From NCBI RefSeq assembly GCF_000333895.2, contig NZ_ANFM02000013.1, positions 48,890 to 112,889 on the forward strand: a stretch of 64,000 nt of DNA. Reading direction: 5' to 3'. A program made the translations under genes and the position numbers. The stretch is from Grimontia indica (GTDB taxonomy: Bacteria; Pseudomonadota; Gammaproteobacteria; Enterobacterales; Vibrionaceae). Under the pieces are notes generated by a model, which was not told the origin of the DNA, searched no databases, and saw only the letters and a list, made by a program, of their open reading frames with translations. Below are positions 9,633 through 17,566 of the stretch, piece after piece (the first letter of the stretch is position 1; the number at the start of each line of letters is the position of its first letter).

Positions 9633-9890
9633 CTATCCTCGCCTTAAATGATAAGGATAAGCTTGGTGGCACATAGTTCGTGCCCACTCTGAAATAATAT
9701 TCGCAACGACTTCACCATCCATTGGCCCAAACTCTTCTTTATTCGACTGATGGTAATGTACTGCTTCCCCCTGAAAACAACCGTTATAGTGACCTCCTGC
9801 CCTATCCAGTCCCTTGCCTACACGCCTTCCAATATGCGGACCATAGTAATAAGTCAGAATTTCTCTGTAGCTACTGTCTTTAGTTAGCAT
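9633..9890 (-). CDS. hypothetical protein, 85 aa
   Basis: A small island protein preceded by a strong ribosome binding site (GAGGAGG, seven bases before the ATG). It has many His, Tyr and Gly residues (TYYYGPHIGRR, GGHYNGCFQGEAVHYH) and no domain I recognise. It is divergent from the helix-turn-helix gene at 9976, with 85 bases between their starts. Confidence 0.65.
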   Translation of the reverse strand: MLTKDSSYREILTYYYGPHIGRRVGKGLDRAGGHYNGCFQGEAVHYHQSNKEEFGPMDGEVVANIISEWARTMCHQAYPYHLRRG

Positions 9891-9975
9891 TGCTTGCCTC
9901 CTCTAATAAGTCTCATAGCTACACTATCACTAGGTTTAAATTTCCAAACTTTGCCACTTTCTAAGGAGTCACAGA

Positions 9976-10425
9976 ATGGACTGGATGATTGGAAGGCACT
10001 ACAAGTTTTGCAGGCCTAGAGGTGGCGTTGAATATGAGGGCAAGGTGCTAAACACGTCTGAACTGGCCATAGAGATTTCCAATAGCAAATCCAAGATAAC
10101 GATTCCCCGGGCTATCTATTCTGAGCTTGTAGCGATTGAGGCCTTTTCGACGCCACAAAAAACACAAACTCCTCCGAGCAAAGAAACAGAGACCGTAACT
10201 GAAGCCGATAATTTGCCCTTGCTACTGACAGAACAAGAAGTCGCTCAGCTCATCGGTATGAGCCGCTCGTTTCTGCGGCAATCTCGTATGGAAGGTCACC
10301 GACAAAACAGAACTGATGCTCCTCCATTCATCAGAATTGGTAGAACTATTCGATATAGGTCTGAAGATGTGAAGCTATGGGTAGACGAACATAAAAGACA
10401 AAACAGCACCTACGACCAGGATTAG
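9976..10425 (+). CDS. helix-turn-helix (excisionase/AlpA-like) DNA-binding protein, 149 aa
   Basis: The C-terminal half (about residues 75-140) has the winged-helix pattern of the excisionase/MerR-like HTH_17 family: LLTEQEVAQLIGMSRSFLRQ, then PPFIRIGRTIRYRSEDVKLWVDEH. The N-terminal 60 residues form a separate small domain (VEYEGKVLNTSELAIEISNSK) of unknown function. A clear AAGGAG lies before the ATG. It could be a directionality factor or a regulator of island genes. A second AlpA-like gene lies at 21950-22135. Confidence 0.75.
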   Translation: MDWMIGRHYKFCRPRGGVEYEGKVLNTSELAIEISNSKSKITIPRAIYSELVAIEAFSTPQKTQTPPSKETETVTEADNLPLLLTEQEVAQLIGMSRSFLRQSRMEGHRQNRTDAPPFIRIGRTIRYRSEDVKLWVDEHKRQNSTYDQD

Positions 10426-10619
10426 GCAGATATAGAGAAGTCAGAACATACATCAGGTTTTACAATTTACGATGCTTTTGATGATTTGTTTTTCAGTGTT
10501 AGAGCGCGGATAGTGCTGCAGATATTCATTTCGGTTAAAGTAGGTGGCAGCTTAACGCATAATTACTCCTGCAGTAGCAACACAACCGAATACAAGGGAT
10601 TCCTTTCCCCTGCTAACCG
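10426..10619. other. island intergenic region, no gene seen
   Basis: About 190 bases between the helix-turn-helix gene and the small basic protein gene that converges on it. No convincing coding region or terminator was found. Confidence 0.5.
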
Positions 10620-10769
10620 TCAGTAGTGCTTTATTGTCTCAACAACAGCAGTCTTCTGTCGCCTCTTAGCCTTATCTACAGTAATAAAACGCCCGGTTGA
10701 GGCATCTCGTCCGACCTTAACGGTTCGCTTCGGCTGTGGTTTCTTTGTTGCTTTTTTTGCTTTAGTCAT
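10620..10769 (-). CDS. small basic protein, 49 aa
   Basis: A short gene with a good ribosome binding site (AAGGAA, seven bases before the ATG). The protein opens with a lysine-rich stretch (MTKAKKATKKPQPKR), then the string VGRDASTGRFITVDKAKRR and a C-terminal TAVVETIKHY. The GRDA-TGRFI-V-A-RR-TxVVETIK pattern recalls small conserved proteins of plasmids and islands. I do not know the function; the charge suggests nucleic-acid binding. Confidence 0.68.
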   Translation of the reverse strand: MTKAKKATKKPQPKRTVKVGRDASTGRFITVDKAKRRQKTAVVETIKHY

Positions 10770-10895
10770 AAGCTATTCCTTTGTTTTTAATAGTCATAGA
10801 CATATATGCGGACTACTGTATGTAAACACAAGGATAAAAATGGAAAAGTTTGACACTCATGACTTTTTAGCGACTTTGGCTAGGGAGTTGAACTG

Positions 10896-11159
10896 GTGTC
10901 CACATCTGAAGTAAATAGGACAGGCACTTTTAAAAAGCCCCTTATCTTTCGTATTTTTAGGTACGTGAGCTTGCTTGCCTCGCCTTACAGCACTGTCACC
11001 AAATGCTCAGATGATGAAGACACCGCTGCAGAGATTGCCAACGAAAAGCGGATAGCCACCGTGTTCGGTAACAATCACTCAGGTATTGCAGTAAAACGCC
11101 TTACCACTCAGACAAAACTCAAGTTCCGACAACAACAGCTACTCGATGTTTTTAGGTAG
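10896..11159 (+). CDS. hypothetical protein, 87 aa (GTG start)
   Basis: An open frame with a GTG start eight bases after AGGGAG. The C-terminal half (DEDTAAEIANEKRIATVFGNNHSGIAVKRL) looks protein-like; the N-terminal part is less convincing. A different open frame (11146-11256) takes over before its stop, so this may be part of a frameshifted gene. A 24-codon frame with a Shine-Dalgarno at 10840-10914 overlaps its start. No family recognised. Confidence 0.35.
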   Translation: MSTSEVNRTGTFKKPLIFRIFRYVSLLASPYSTVTKCSDDEDTAAEIANEKRIATVFGNNHSGIAVKRLTTQTKLKFRQQQLLDVFR

Positions 11160-11256
11160 TGACAGGAAGGAAAATCACATCAGTTTTCTGGAGATCCAGA
11201 CAGGAAACAAGACATTCACGGCGAAGGTGAACTACAGGTATTTCGAGCTTGAATAA
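11146..11256 (+). CDS. possible 36-aa leader ORF or frameshifted tail
   Basis: The frame encodes a short protein ending in QTGNKTFTAKVNYRYFELE. It overlaps the end of the upstream 87-aa frame and the TTG start of the nuclease gene by eight bases. It could be a small gene whose translation is coupled to the nuclease, or the displaced end of the preceding frame. Evidence is weak. Confidence 0.25.
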   Translation: MFLGSDRKENHISFLEIQTGNKTFTAKVNYRYFELE

Positions 11257-11689
11257 GCGTTGGCTGCTGGCGGTATTAGCCACATTACTACTTATACTCC
11301 CAGCGCATACCTCCGCGAAAAGTCAGTACGGCACAGCTACTGTCAGCAAGGTCACTTCGATTTATGATGCTGATACCTTTCGGGTCAATATCGATGGTTG
11401 GCCAGCCATTGTCGGAGAGCATGTTCCCGTTCGGGTGAAGGGCGTTGATGCACCCGAAATTCGCGGGAAGTGCAAAACTGAAAAGCACTTGGCTAGAGTG
11501 GCCAAACAGTTCACCGTTGAACAACTATGCACTGCCAAAGAGATACGCCTGACAAACATCGAGCGCGGAAAGTATTTTCGCCTATTAGCAGACGTTGAAA
11601 TTGATGGCCAGCTACTCGCGGATAACCTCATCAAAGCAGTAATAGCAAGGCCATATCAAGGAGGAAAGCGCGAAGCCTGGTGTGACTAG
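11249..11689 (+). CDS. secreted thermonuclease-like (SNase-fold) protein, 146 aa
   Basis: Staphylococcal nuclease-like domain behind a signal peptide (MNKRWLLAVLATLLLILPAHTSA). The core YGTATVSKVTSIYDADTFRV contains the conserved Asp pair of the calcium site, followed by VPVRVKGVDAPEIRGKC with the arginine and APE motif. Catalytic-region equivalents continue to RPYQGGKREAWC at the end. The start is TTG with a weak ribosome binding site, in the context of an overlapping short frame. A periplasmic or secreted DNA/RNA-degrading role is expected from the family. It is converged on by the 174-aa membrane gene. Confidence 0.82.
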   Translation: MNKRWLLAVLATLLLILPAHTSAKSQYGTATVSKVTSIYDADTFRVNIDGWPAIVGEHVPVRVKGVDAPEIRGKCKTEKHLARVAKQFTVEQLCTAKEIRLTNIERGKYFRLLADVEIDGQLLADNLIKAVIARPYQGGKREAWCD

Positions 11690-11753
11690 AAAATGCCCCA
11701 AAGCTGCTTCGGGCCTAGATACTCTTCACTGAAGGTAGTGTTCATATTGACCA

Positions 11754-12278
11754 CTAATCTTCAGTGGTTTTGGTTCTGTTCAGCTTATTGTTTAGCTTTT
11801 GGTCATTCTCTTTATTAGCCAAGTCCGTTATGAAGTTAATGTTTGAAGCAATCACGCTGTAAATGCAAAACAACTGGGCATATACAAGGCAAAGTAACAT
11901 ACAAAGACCGGCAAACGTAAATAGCTCAGGCACTTTCAAATATAAGCTTGTATTCACTAGAAACGGCTTAATGGAAATACCAATCAGCAGCACTGCTAGT
12001 ATCACCGCTGAGATAACAACAACGCCAACCAACAACTGCACCCGCTTTTTATCTTCTTCTGGGAATATAGCAGACGAGCTTGGCTGAATAACCTTACGCA
12101 TGGCTTGCGGATAAATGTAAGCAATCCAAATCCCCATAATAGTAAAAATCATGGCTGACCCGTTTTGCAAAATACTAACTACAGGCGACACGTCTTTGTA
12201 GGTTATGTCGTCTTTGAATATCCAGCTAACTAAGGCAATGAAGCAAGCTAAAGCAACATGCCAAATCAAGGTTTTCAT
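11754..12278 (-). CDS. unknown membrane protein, 174 aa, partner of the 364-aa protein
   Basis: Four hydrophobic helices are visible: about residues 4-21, 42-60, 82-105 and 118-145. A short polar loop (PEEDKKRVQ) lies after the second helix, and a charged tail (NKENDQKLNNKLNRTKTTED) ends the protein. The ATG overlaps the stop of the upstream 364-aa gene by four bases, so the two are translationally coupled. I recognise no family. The pairing of a soluble protein with a small multi-helix membrane protein on a mobile island resembles the layout of abortive-infection defence systems, but that is inference. Confidence 0.8.
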   Translation of the reverse strand: MKTLIWHVALACFIALVSWIFKDDITYKDVSPVVSILQNGSAMIFTIMGIWIAYIYPQAMRKVIQPSSSAIFPEEDKKRVQLLVGVVVISAVILAVLLIGISIKPFLVNTSLYLKVPELFTFAGLCMLLCLVYAQLFCIYSVIASNINFITDLANKENDQKLNNKLNRTKTTED

Positions 12279-13369
12279 TGTCCAACCGCTTCTTCTTGTT
12301 CTTCCTCAATAAACGCTGACAGCAGCTTACCACGCGTAAACTCCATAGCTTTAAACAAACGTTCAGTTGTGTAATGCCCCGTGTCATCGCGACCACCACC
12401 TGCTAAATCGTTTACAGGTAAAATACTTTTAACAACGAAGTTATCTAACCAGACAACCCCTGAATTCTCTTTCTTGAAGCCAATGTTTCGCCATTCATCA
12501 CCACCCGCATATTCACGCTCATACAGTTGGATCAGGTCTTTCAGTTCTTTTACTGTAGGCTTAGCCTCAATGTTAACTTCTACTCTTCGGTTAGCTCTTG
12601 TCACTTGACTAGAAACAAAAGGCAGTCCTTTGAATAAGTTCGTCCAACCGCTTTGCTGCACTACCTGAGCACTAATCAAATCACGCTTAACAAAATGAGT
12701 GATTTCACCTGTCAGACCTTCCAAGTCGGCTTCAGTAGTTGGTTTCTTAAACTGCTCTGAATAAGCCTGAAACCATAAATTACCTTTCTCGCCTTGCTTG
12801 GTAGGAGCAAACGAAATAGACAGATACTTACCCTTACCGCCTTTACGTTCTTTCTCAACGACTTTTCTTTGTCTGAAGTCACTATGTAGCTCCACATAGT
12901 CACGCATGAATCGGTTCATTATTTCTGTGTCAGAAACAGAGTTCGGAAAACGAATAGACGCGAAAAGATCTAACGAGGGGACAAACCAGTAATAAGCAGC
13001 TTCACCCCAAATAACGCGGTCTTCACCGACGTTATCATCGGCATTGTAAAGGTTATTGTCATTTAGCCCTGCATCAGCCTTAATACCGTATACGCCGTTA
13101 CCCTGACCTATAGCACGCCAAAGGATAAGCATATAATCCCCTGTATCCTCATTGCGTTCTATTGCTTTCAAGTAAACTTTTTTGCGGTTGCCGTAGCCAA
13201 CGGTTTGGTCATCCCAAAGCAGAGTATCTTCTAAAGAGATTCTGTCTTGAAACCATTCGTGTAAGGAGTCGAGCATTACATCCATACTCAAAGGTTCGAA
13301 GTAATCGTCACCTCGACGAGCAAAGCCCAACGACTTGTATTTGAAAAATGTAACCAGACCTTCGCTCAT
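12275..13369 (-). CDS. unknown cytosolic protein, 364 aa, first gene of a two-gene operon
   Basis: A soluble protein without signal peptide or membrane segments. It begins MSEGLVTFFKYKSLGFARR and has a mixed, apparently beta-rich composition with aromatic runs (WGEAAYYWFVPSLDLFASIRF) and a charged KVVEKERKGGKGKY stretch near residue 180. The C-terminal part is YTTERLFKAMEFTRGKLLSAFIEEEQEEAVGQ. No catalytic motif is obvious. An A-rich AAGGAG-type ribosome binding site precedes the ATG. It is followed by the 174-aa membrane gene with an ATGA overlap. I cannot assign a family; a sensor, nuclease or regulatory partner for the membrane protein is possible. Confidence 0.8.
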   Translation of the reverse strand: MSEGLVTFFKYKSLGFARRGDDYFEPLSMDVMLDSLHEWFQDRISLEDTLLWDDQTVGYGNRKKVYLKAIERNEDTGDYMLILWRAIGQGNGVYGIKADAGLNDNNLYNADDNVGEDRVIWGEAAYYWFVPSLDLFASIRFPNSVSDTEIMNRFMRDYVELHSDFRQRKVVEKERKGGKGKYLSISFAPTKQGEKGNLWFQAYSEQFKKPTTEADLEGLTGEITHFVKRDLISAQVVQQSGWTNLFKGLPFVSSQVTRANRRVEVNIEAKPTVKELKDLIQLYEREYAGGDEWRNIGFKKENSGVVWLDNFVVKSILPVNDLAGGGRDDTGHYTTERLFKAMEFTRGKLLSAFIEEEQEEAVGQ

Positions 13370-13600
13370 GAAAACTCCTTTTATTTATTAGAGTTAGAGT
13401 AAATCACAAACCGTGTTCAACTCAAAGTTGTTAGGCTATAAAGTGCTACTTTTGAGGTATCAAAAGTCCGCCAAAGCGGGTTTGGTTACATCGCGTATAG
13501 CTTGTGACATCAATAACAACAGCCAATTTTTGAAGCAGAGCTTCTAAAGAGGAGAATGCTAATGGTCGACTTTTGAAACTCACTTCTGTCCAAAACTCCC

Positions 13601-14854
13601 TCAACACCTCACCCGCGGCACATCTCCCCACCGAGTCGTATACTGCGGCGATAAATACTCACGCCGCATACCCCACTTCGGCGCAATCCCTTCCGCCGCC
13701 AGAAACACGGTGCCGGTACCATAACGCTGATTCAGCCCATCAAACGCCTTCATTAACGCAGGGTCCCCTGGCTGGGTATCAAACAAATCCGGCTGCACAT
13801 GCTCGGCCCTGGCTAAATCCAACAACCCCACCCCGACCTTGTAATACTGTACGCCCAACTCGTACAACAACGGCACCAAGGCAGACACCGCCGACGTGAT
13901 CACCGTGGTATCGTCCACCGGAAAGGCAAAGCGATGTAGCTGCTTAAAACTTCTCGGCTTCTCGTCATACGGCGAATTCCCCGCAAACACCATCAATACC
14001 GAACACACCGACCCCTGCGCCCGAAGCTTCGCGGCCGCAATACCCGCATGCTTACACAATGCCTGGTGAAGGGCTTCCTGCTCCACAATCCGCTCTCCCA
14101 TCGAGCGGGTAGAAAAGATCTGCTGCTTATCCGCCCTGGCCACATCCCAGCCCTTACACACTTCGCCGTTTAACTCCCGCACCGTGCGTTCCATTTCCAC
14201 ATTAAACTCACGGCGCATCAACGCCGGTTTCTGGCGCGACAGCTGCAGCGCCGTTTCAATGCCCTGACGCTTCAACCTTTCAGAAATACGCCGACCGACA
14301 CCCCAGACATCCCCTACGGCCATATGCCCCAACACATCAAGGCGCTCTGCCTCTGAGTCCAGCACACAGACACCCGCATAACCGGATAACTTCTTCGCCG
14401 CATGGTTTGCCGCTTTGGCCAACGTCAGGGTTTCCCCCATACCGACCCCGACCGCCAACCGGCACTCTTTCCATACTGCCCGACGCAAAGATTCAGCATG
14501 CACACGTAAATCCGGGATCGCCGCGCAGCGGTGAAACGACAGGAAAGATTCATCTATCGAATACACATGCTGCTCAGGCGCAAAGCGCCCTATCACCTGC
14601 ATCATCTTTTCGGACAGGTCACCATAGAGTTCATAGTTCGATGAACAAACGATCACCCCCTTCATTTCACACAGGGTCCGCATTTGAAAAAACGGCTTAA
14701 ACTTCTCTACTCCCAGCTCCCTGGCCTGACGGTTTGCTGCCACCACACACCCATCGTTGTTCGACAGCACAATCACCGGCTTTCCCCGCCAGTCTGGCCT
14801 AAACACCTGCTCAGCACTGCAGTAAAACGCATTGGCATCAACTAGCGCGAACAT
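13601..14854 (-). CDS. umuC: DNA polymerase V catalytic subunit UmuC
   Basis: Y-family translesion polymerase, 417 residues (E. coli 422). The N terminus MFALVDANAFYCSAEQVFRP has the first catalytic Asp (D6), and YSIDESFLSF provides D101 and E102. The little-finger domain and C-terminal region follow to the end. Its ATG overlaps the umuD reading frame by 13 bases. Base composition is more GC-rich than the neighbouring island genes, suggesting a different origin. It should be induced with umuD in the SOS response. Confidence 0.95.
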   Translation of the reverse strand: MFALVDANAFYCSAEQVFRPDWRGKPVIVLSNNDGCVVAANRQARELGVEKFKPFFQMRTLCEMKGVIVCSSNYELYGDLSEKMMQVIGRFAPEQHVYSIDESFLSFHRCAAIPDLRVHAESLRRAVWKECRLAVGVGMGETLTLAKAANHAAKKLSGYAGVCVLDSEAERLDVLGHMAVGDVWGVGRRISERLKRQGIETALQLSRQKPALMRREFNVEMERTVRELNGEVCKGWDVARADKQQIFSTRSMGERIVEQEALHQALCKHAGIAAAKLRAQGSVCSVLMVFAGNSPYDEKPRSFKQLHRFAFPVDDTTVITSAVSALVPLLYELGVQYYKVGVGLLDLARAEHVQPDLFDTQPGDPALMKAFDGLNQRYGTGTVFLAAEGIAPKWGMRREYLSPQYTTRWGDVPRVRC

Positions 14855-15249
14855 AACAAAGGACTCTCACGGTGACAGCGGATAGAGCGGACGACGACAC
14901 CCTCAATAGAGAACGTATCGTGTTTGGTGATTTGCACAGAGGCGTAAGTGTCGTTAGCCGACAGCAACAAACGGCGGGACACATCGAGAAGCTTACAAAC
15001 AAACTCCCCGTTAAAGTTGGCCACTATCACGTCCCCATCCCTGGCGGTGACGTGCCTATCAACAATTAGGATATCGCCATCAAAAATACCGACGCCCTGC
15101 ATCGACTCCCCAGAAGCACGACCAATAAAGGTCGCGCTGGGATGCTCAACCAAGAGCTCATCCAAGCTCAGAGGCAGCTGGCGATAATCGCTCGCCGGAG
15201 ATTCAAAGCCGGTGATACCGGCACTGGCAAAAATAGGGATAACGTTCAT
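14842..15249 (-). CDS. umuD: UmuD, self-cleaving accessory subunit of polymerase V
   Basis: A 135-residue LexA/signal-peptidase-fold protein. The Ser49-Lys86 dyad (GESMQG and VCKLL) has the 37-residue spacing of E. coli UmuD. The likely autocleavage site is the Ala10-Gly11 bond in FASAGITGF. Cleavage, promoted by RecA filaments, gives the form that joins UmuC. It is shorter at the N terminus than E. coli UmuD (139 aa). A near-perfect LexA box starts 8 bases upstream of the ATG. Confidence 0.95.
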   Translation of the reverse strand: MNVIPIFASAGITGFESPASDYRQLPLSLDELLVEHPSATFIGRASGESMQGVGIFDGDILIVDRHVTARDGDVIVANFNGEFVCKLLDVSRRLLLSANDTYASVQITKHDTFSIEGVVVRSIRCHRESPLLCSR

Positions 15250-15256
15250 TTAAAAA

Positions 15257-15276
15257 TACTGTTTATATATACAGTA
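15257..15276 (-). promoter_or_regulatory. LexA operator of umuDC
   Basis: TACTGTTTATATATACAGTA matches the E. coli LexA consensus at all but one position (CTGT-N8-ACAG at 15259-15274). It lies directly upstream of the umuD start, so the umuDC pair should be SOS-controlled by the host repressor. Confidence 0.93.
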
Positions 15277-15361
15277 TTGATTCTATCGCTTTCTGTCTCA
15301 CTGGCAAGACCCAGCTTTTCTGACAGCGGGAAAATTGAGCAACGCAGTCACTCAAGCAGAG

Positions 15362-15529
15362 TGCGCAGTTTTAAGAAAATAATTGCGCACTTTTTAGAGA
15401 CAAAACTTGGCGAGTTCTTCCCTAACTTCATCAGAAAAAACTTATAAAGCATATATATAGAACCGTTAAGACGCTGCCATATGCGGTTTCAGAGAAACAA
15501 ATATTGCGCACTTTTCCTGAGACTGCGCA
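15362..15529. repeat. four TGCGCA motifs in two opposed pairs
   Basis: TGCGCA occurs at 15362, 15384, 15505 and 15524. The first pair reads AGTGCGCAGTTTTAAGAA then ATTGCGCACTTTT. The second reads ATTGCGCACTTTT then CTGCGCAGTTCTTA, so the two half-units are swapped between pairs. It lies in the otherwise empty stretch between umuD and the first cassette gene. Confidence 0.6.
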
Positions 15530-15716
15530 GTTCTTACAACCCTTAAGCTATCCAAGGCTACAGTCAGGTCAGAATCAGGTTCGCAATCTATCCTCTGAAT
15601 GACGAATACTTTTTATAGTTCGAGCCGTGCTTTTCCACTGTTGAAACATGCAGCCTCTGCAATTGTGTCGCACAATACCGAAGTATTTGTTATCGCAACG
15701 ACATATCGGGGAAATC

Positions 15717-16160
15717 ATGGATGTGACCGAAAAAATCAATACCAGCTGGGGATGGACCGGTATTGAAGCAGTCGAAGTCGTAAGAGAAAACGATTTTGGT
15801 AATCTCTTAATTAGAGACTCATCTAGCAGGTTTTGGCGCTTATGTCCGGAGGAACTGGAGTGTGAGCTAGTCGCTGCCAATAAGCAGCAGTTTGATGAAT
15901 TGCTCAGCGACAAAGAGTTTTTAATTGACTGGCACATGACTGCTTTAGTCGAGGTTGCGAAGAAGACATTGGGCGAACTAGATGAAGGCCGGAAATACTA
16001 CTTAGTGATACCTGGAAGTTTGGGCGGTGAGTACGACATCTCCAATATCAAAACTATCACCTTAGATGAACTGATTAGTTTATCTGGAAGCCTTGCGCAT
16101 CAGATTAAAGATTTACCGCCAGGTGCGAAGGTAAAACTCAATGTGGTGAAAAAGAACTAA
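15717..16160 (+). CDS. Tdi1/DUF1851-like immunity protein, 147 aa
   Basis: The central and C-terminal parts fit the DUF1851 (T6SS immunity Tdi1 C-terminal) pattern: SSRFWRLCPEELECELVA, then F-x-DWHMTALVEVAKKTLGELDEGRKYY and GSLGGEYDISNIKTITLDELISLSG. Family members are cytosolic antidotes to toxins delivered by contact-dependent systems. I chose the ATG at 15717, which follows GGGGAAA; an upstream ATG at 15648 has no ribosome binding site. It is the first gene of the cassette array and is followed by attC1. No toxin gene is adjacent. Confidence 0.72.
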   Translation: MDVTEKINTSWGWTGIEAVEVVRENDFGNLLIRDSSSRFWRLCPEELECELVAANKQQFDELLSDKEFLIDWHMTALVEVAKKTLGELDEGRKYYLVIPGSLGGEYDISNIKTITLDELISLSGSLAHQIKDLPPGAKVKLNVVKKN

Positions 16161-16166
16161 TTTTTT

Positions 16167-16271
16167 CCAGGCCATCAACGGGATGCTTTGTCACTGCGGC
16201 AGTTTTTCAAAGTATTGTGAATACAAAGGATTGAGGCGTTTTGGTAAGCACCCGTTATCGCAACGTTATAC
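16167..16271 (+). other. integron attC site 1
   Basis: The inner arms GGG-A-TGCTT (16180-16188) and AAGCA-CCC (16246-16253) pair with one extrahelical A, as attC bottom strands do. The right end is the recombination core GTTATAC (16265-16271). The left outer arm (R'') is decayed: the expected AAC is not present. Confidence 0.75.
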
Positions 16272-16283
16272 AAGGAGTGAAGT

Positions 16284-16691
16284 TTGAAGCTAGCCACGTT
16301 TGAAGAAGACTATTGGCAACTACGCTCTGGTGTTGAATCTCACATGTTAAATCCACAAAAATTCTGGATACCAGATGAGTCAGAGCGAAGAAACCTAAAG
16401 ATCGGTGATGCCGCCAAACTTATCTTTGATGTAGAAGGTGAGAATGATGACGGCTCAATAGAAGTTGTGGGTGAAAGAATCTACGTTATCGTTTCAGAAA
16501 TCATAGGTGAGTTCTACATAGGCATTCTTGATTCTCAACCTTTATGCATCGACCCAAAAGACGACTTTTACCTTGGCTTTGGGGTTGAGGTGGCTTTTAC
16601 CCAAGAACACGTAATTGATATAGACCGCCCGCCGGATGACTACATAGAGTGGCAATTAGGTCAAAAACCAGAAAAAGAGTGGCCAAGGTAA
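16284..16691 (+). CDS. cassette gene 2: DUF2314-like protein, 135 aa
   Basis: TTG start six bases after AAGGAG. The pattern FWIPDESERRNLKIGDAAKLIFDVEG, then GERIYVIVSEIIGEFYIGILDSQP and GVEVAFTQEHVIDID, resembles DUF2314-like proteins often found among polymorphic-toxin immunity genes. The gene fills an integron cassette exactly: the cassette starts at TTATACAAGG (from 16266) and ends with the complementary CTTTGTATAAC of attC2. Function not established. Confidence 0.7.
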   Translation: MKLATFEEDYWQLRSGVESHMLNPQKFWIPDESERRNLKIGDAAKLIFDVEGENDDGSIEVVGERIYVIVSEIIGEFYIGILDSQPLCIDPKDDFYLGFGVEVAFTQEHVIDIDRPPDDYIEWQLGQKPEKEWPR

Positions 16692-16696
16692 CCTTT

Positions 16697-16816
16697 GTAT
16701 AACAATGTCATCAACAGGACGTGTAACTCAGAGTCAGCAGCATATTCCACTCTCTGTGACTTCGCTTTCCACGACAAATTCAATTAATTACACGCCAGTT
16801 ATAACCGGCGTTAGCC
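16697..16816 (+). other. integron attC site 2
   Basis: R'' is GTATAAC (16697-16703), complementary to the start of the same cassette (GTTATAC at 16265). The inner arms GTGTAA (16721-16726) and TTACAC (16788-16793) pair. The right core is GTTAGCC (16810-16816). About 120 bases, within the VCR-like size range. Confidence 0.85.
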
Positions 16817-16834
16817 ATACAAGGAGATCGAGCA

Positions 16835-17431
16835 TTGTTCGGATTATTCAAGAAAAATGAAGAAAAAATCGGAATTGAACCTGAATATATCGTGGTTACG
16901 ATAAATGCTCGTATCCAGCCAATACACAGAGGTGAGATATATGAAGACCCTCTCGATAAGATTCTCTCGGAAAACTCTATCGGTGAAGTATCTGGTGGAG
17001 GCACTCTTCAACTCCAATCTGGCGAAATTGAGCATTGTGATGTGGAAATTCAAGTTAACAATTCAAGCAAAGAAACTGTTGCACTCATCAGAAATTCACT
17101 CGAAAAAATAGGTGTACCCAAAGGGTCAAAAATGAAAGTGGAAGCCACTGACTCCGAAATCGAGTTTGGTACTTTAGAAGGTTTGGCGATCTACCTAAAT
17201 GGCACTGATTTAGACGACGAAGTATATGCAAACAGCGACTCCAATCACGTATACAGTGAACTTGATCGTCTCACTCAAGATAATGGTAAAGTTTATAGTT
17301 ATTGGCAAGGCTCAAAGGAAACAGCTTTCTATTTGTACGGTACGTCATTTTCTCAAATGAAATCCCAAATCTCAGAGTTAGTTCAGAGCTATCCTTTGTG
17401 CCAAAAATGCAGAATTGAGCAGATAGCATAA
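16835..17431 (+). CDS. cassette gene 3: conserved hypothetical, 198 aa
   Basis: TTG start eight bases after AAGGAG. The protein begins MFGLFKKNEEKIGIEPEYIVVTINARIQP and continues HRGEIYEDPLDKILSENSIGEVSGGGTLQ; its C-terminal part contains SYWQGSKETAFYLYG. The composition is that of a soluble cytosolic protein without membrane segments. I recall similar uncharacterised proteins in polymorphic-toxin neighbourhoods, but no function is known to me. The gene occupies a cassette with perfectly complementary ends (GTTAGCCA and TGGCTAAC). Confidence 0.75.
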   Translation: MFGLFKKNEEKIGIEPEYIVVTINARIQPIHRGEIYEDPLDKILSENSIGEVSGGGTLQLQSGEIEHCDVEIQVNNSSKETVALIRNSLEKIGVPKGSKMKVEATDSEIEFGTLEGLAIYLNGTDLDDEVYANSDSNHVYSELDRLTQDNGKVYSYWQGSKETAFYLYGTSFSQMKSQISELVQSYPLCQKCRIEQIA

Positions 17432-17435
17432 AGTT

Positions 17436-17548
17436 GGCTAACAAGAGCATAAACGGGACGTTTACTCGTGGCGCATTTTTCTAAAAGCGGTGATTTAGCC
17501 ATTTCAATCAGTTTGGGCTAGTAAAGGTCCATAATTCGAACGTTATAT
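17436..17548 (+). other. integron attC site 3
   Basis: R'' is GGCTAAC (17436-17442), the exact complement of the cassette start GTTAGCC at 16810. The inner arms GGAC-G-TTTACT (17456-17466) and AGTAAA-G-GTCC (17520-17530) pair, with one G opposed to G. The right core is GTTATAT (17542-17548). Confidence 0.85.
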
Positions 17549-17566
17549 GCCAATGGGGGAATTAGT

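Noticed and set aside
11754..13369. Identification of the two-gene operon as Kiwa
   Set aside because: Kiwa also pairs a four-helix protein with a cytosolic one, but gene order is reversed here and I see no DUF4868 signature in the 364-aa protein.
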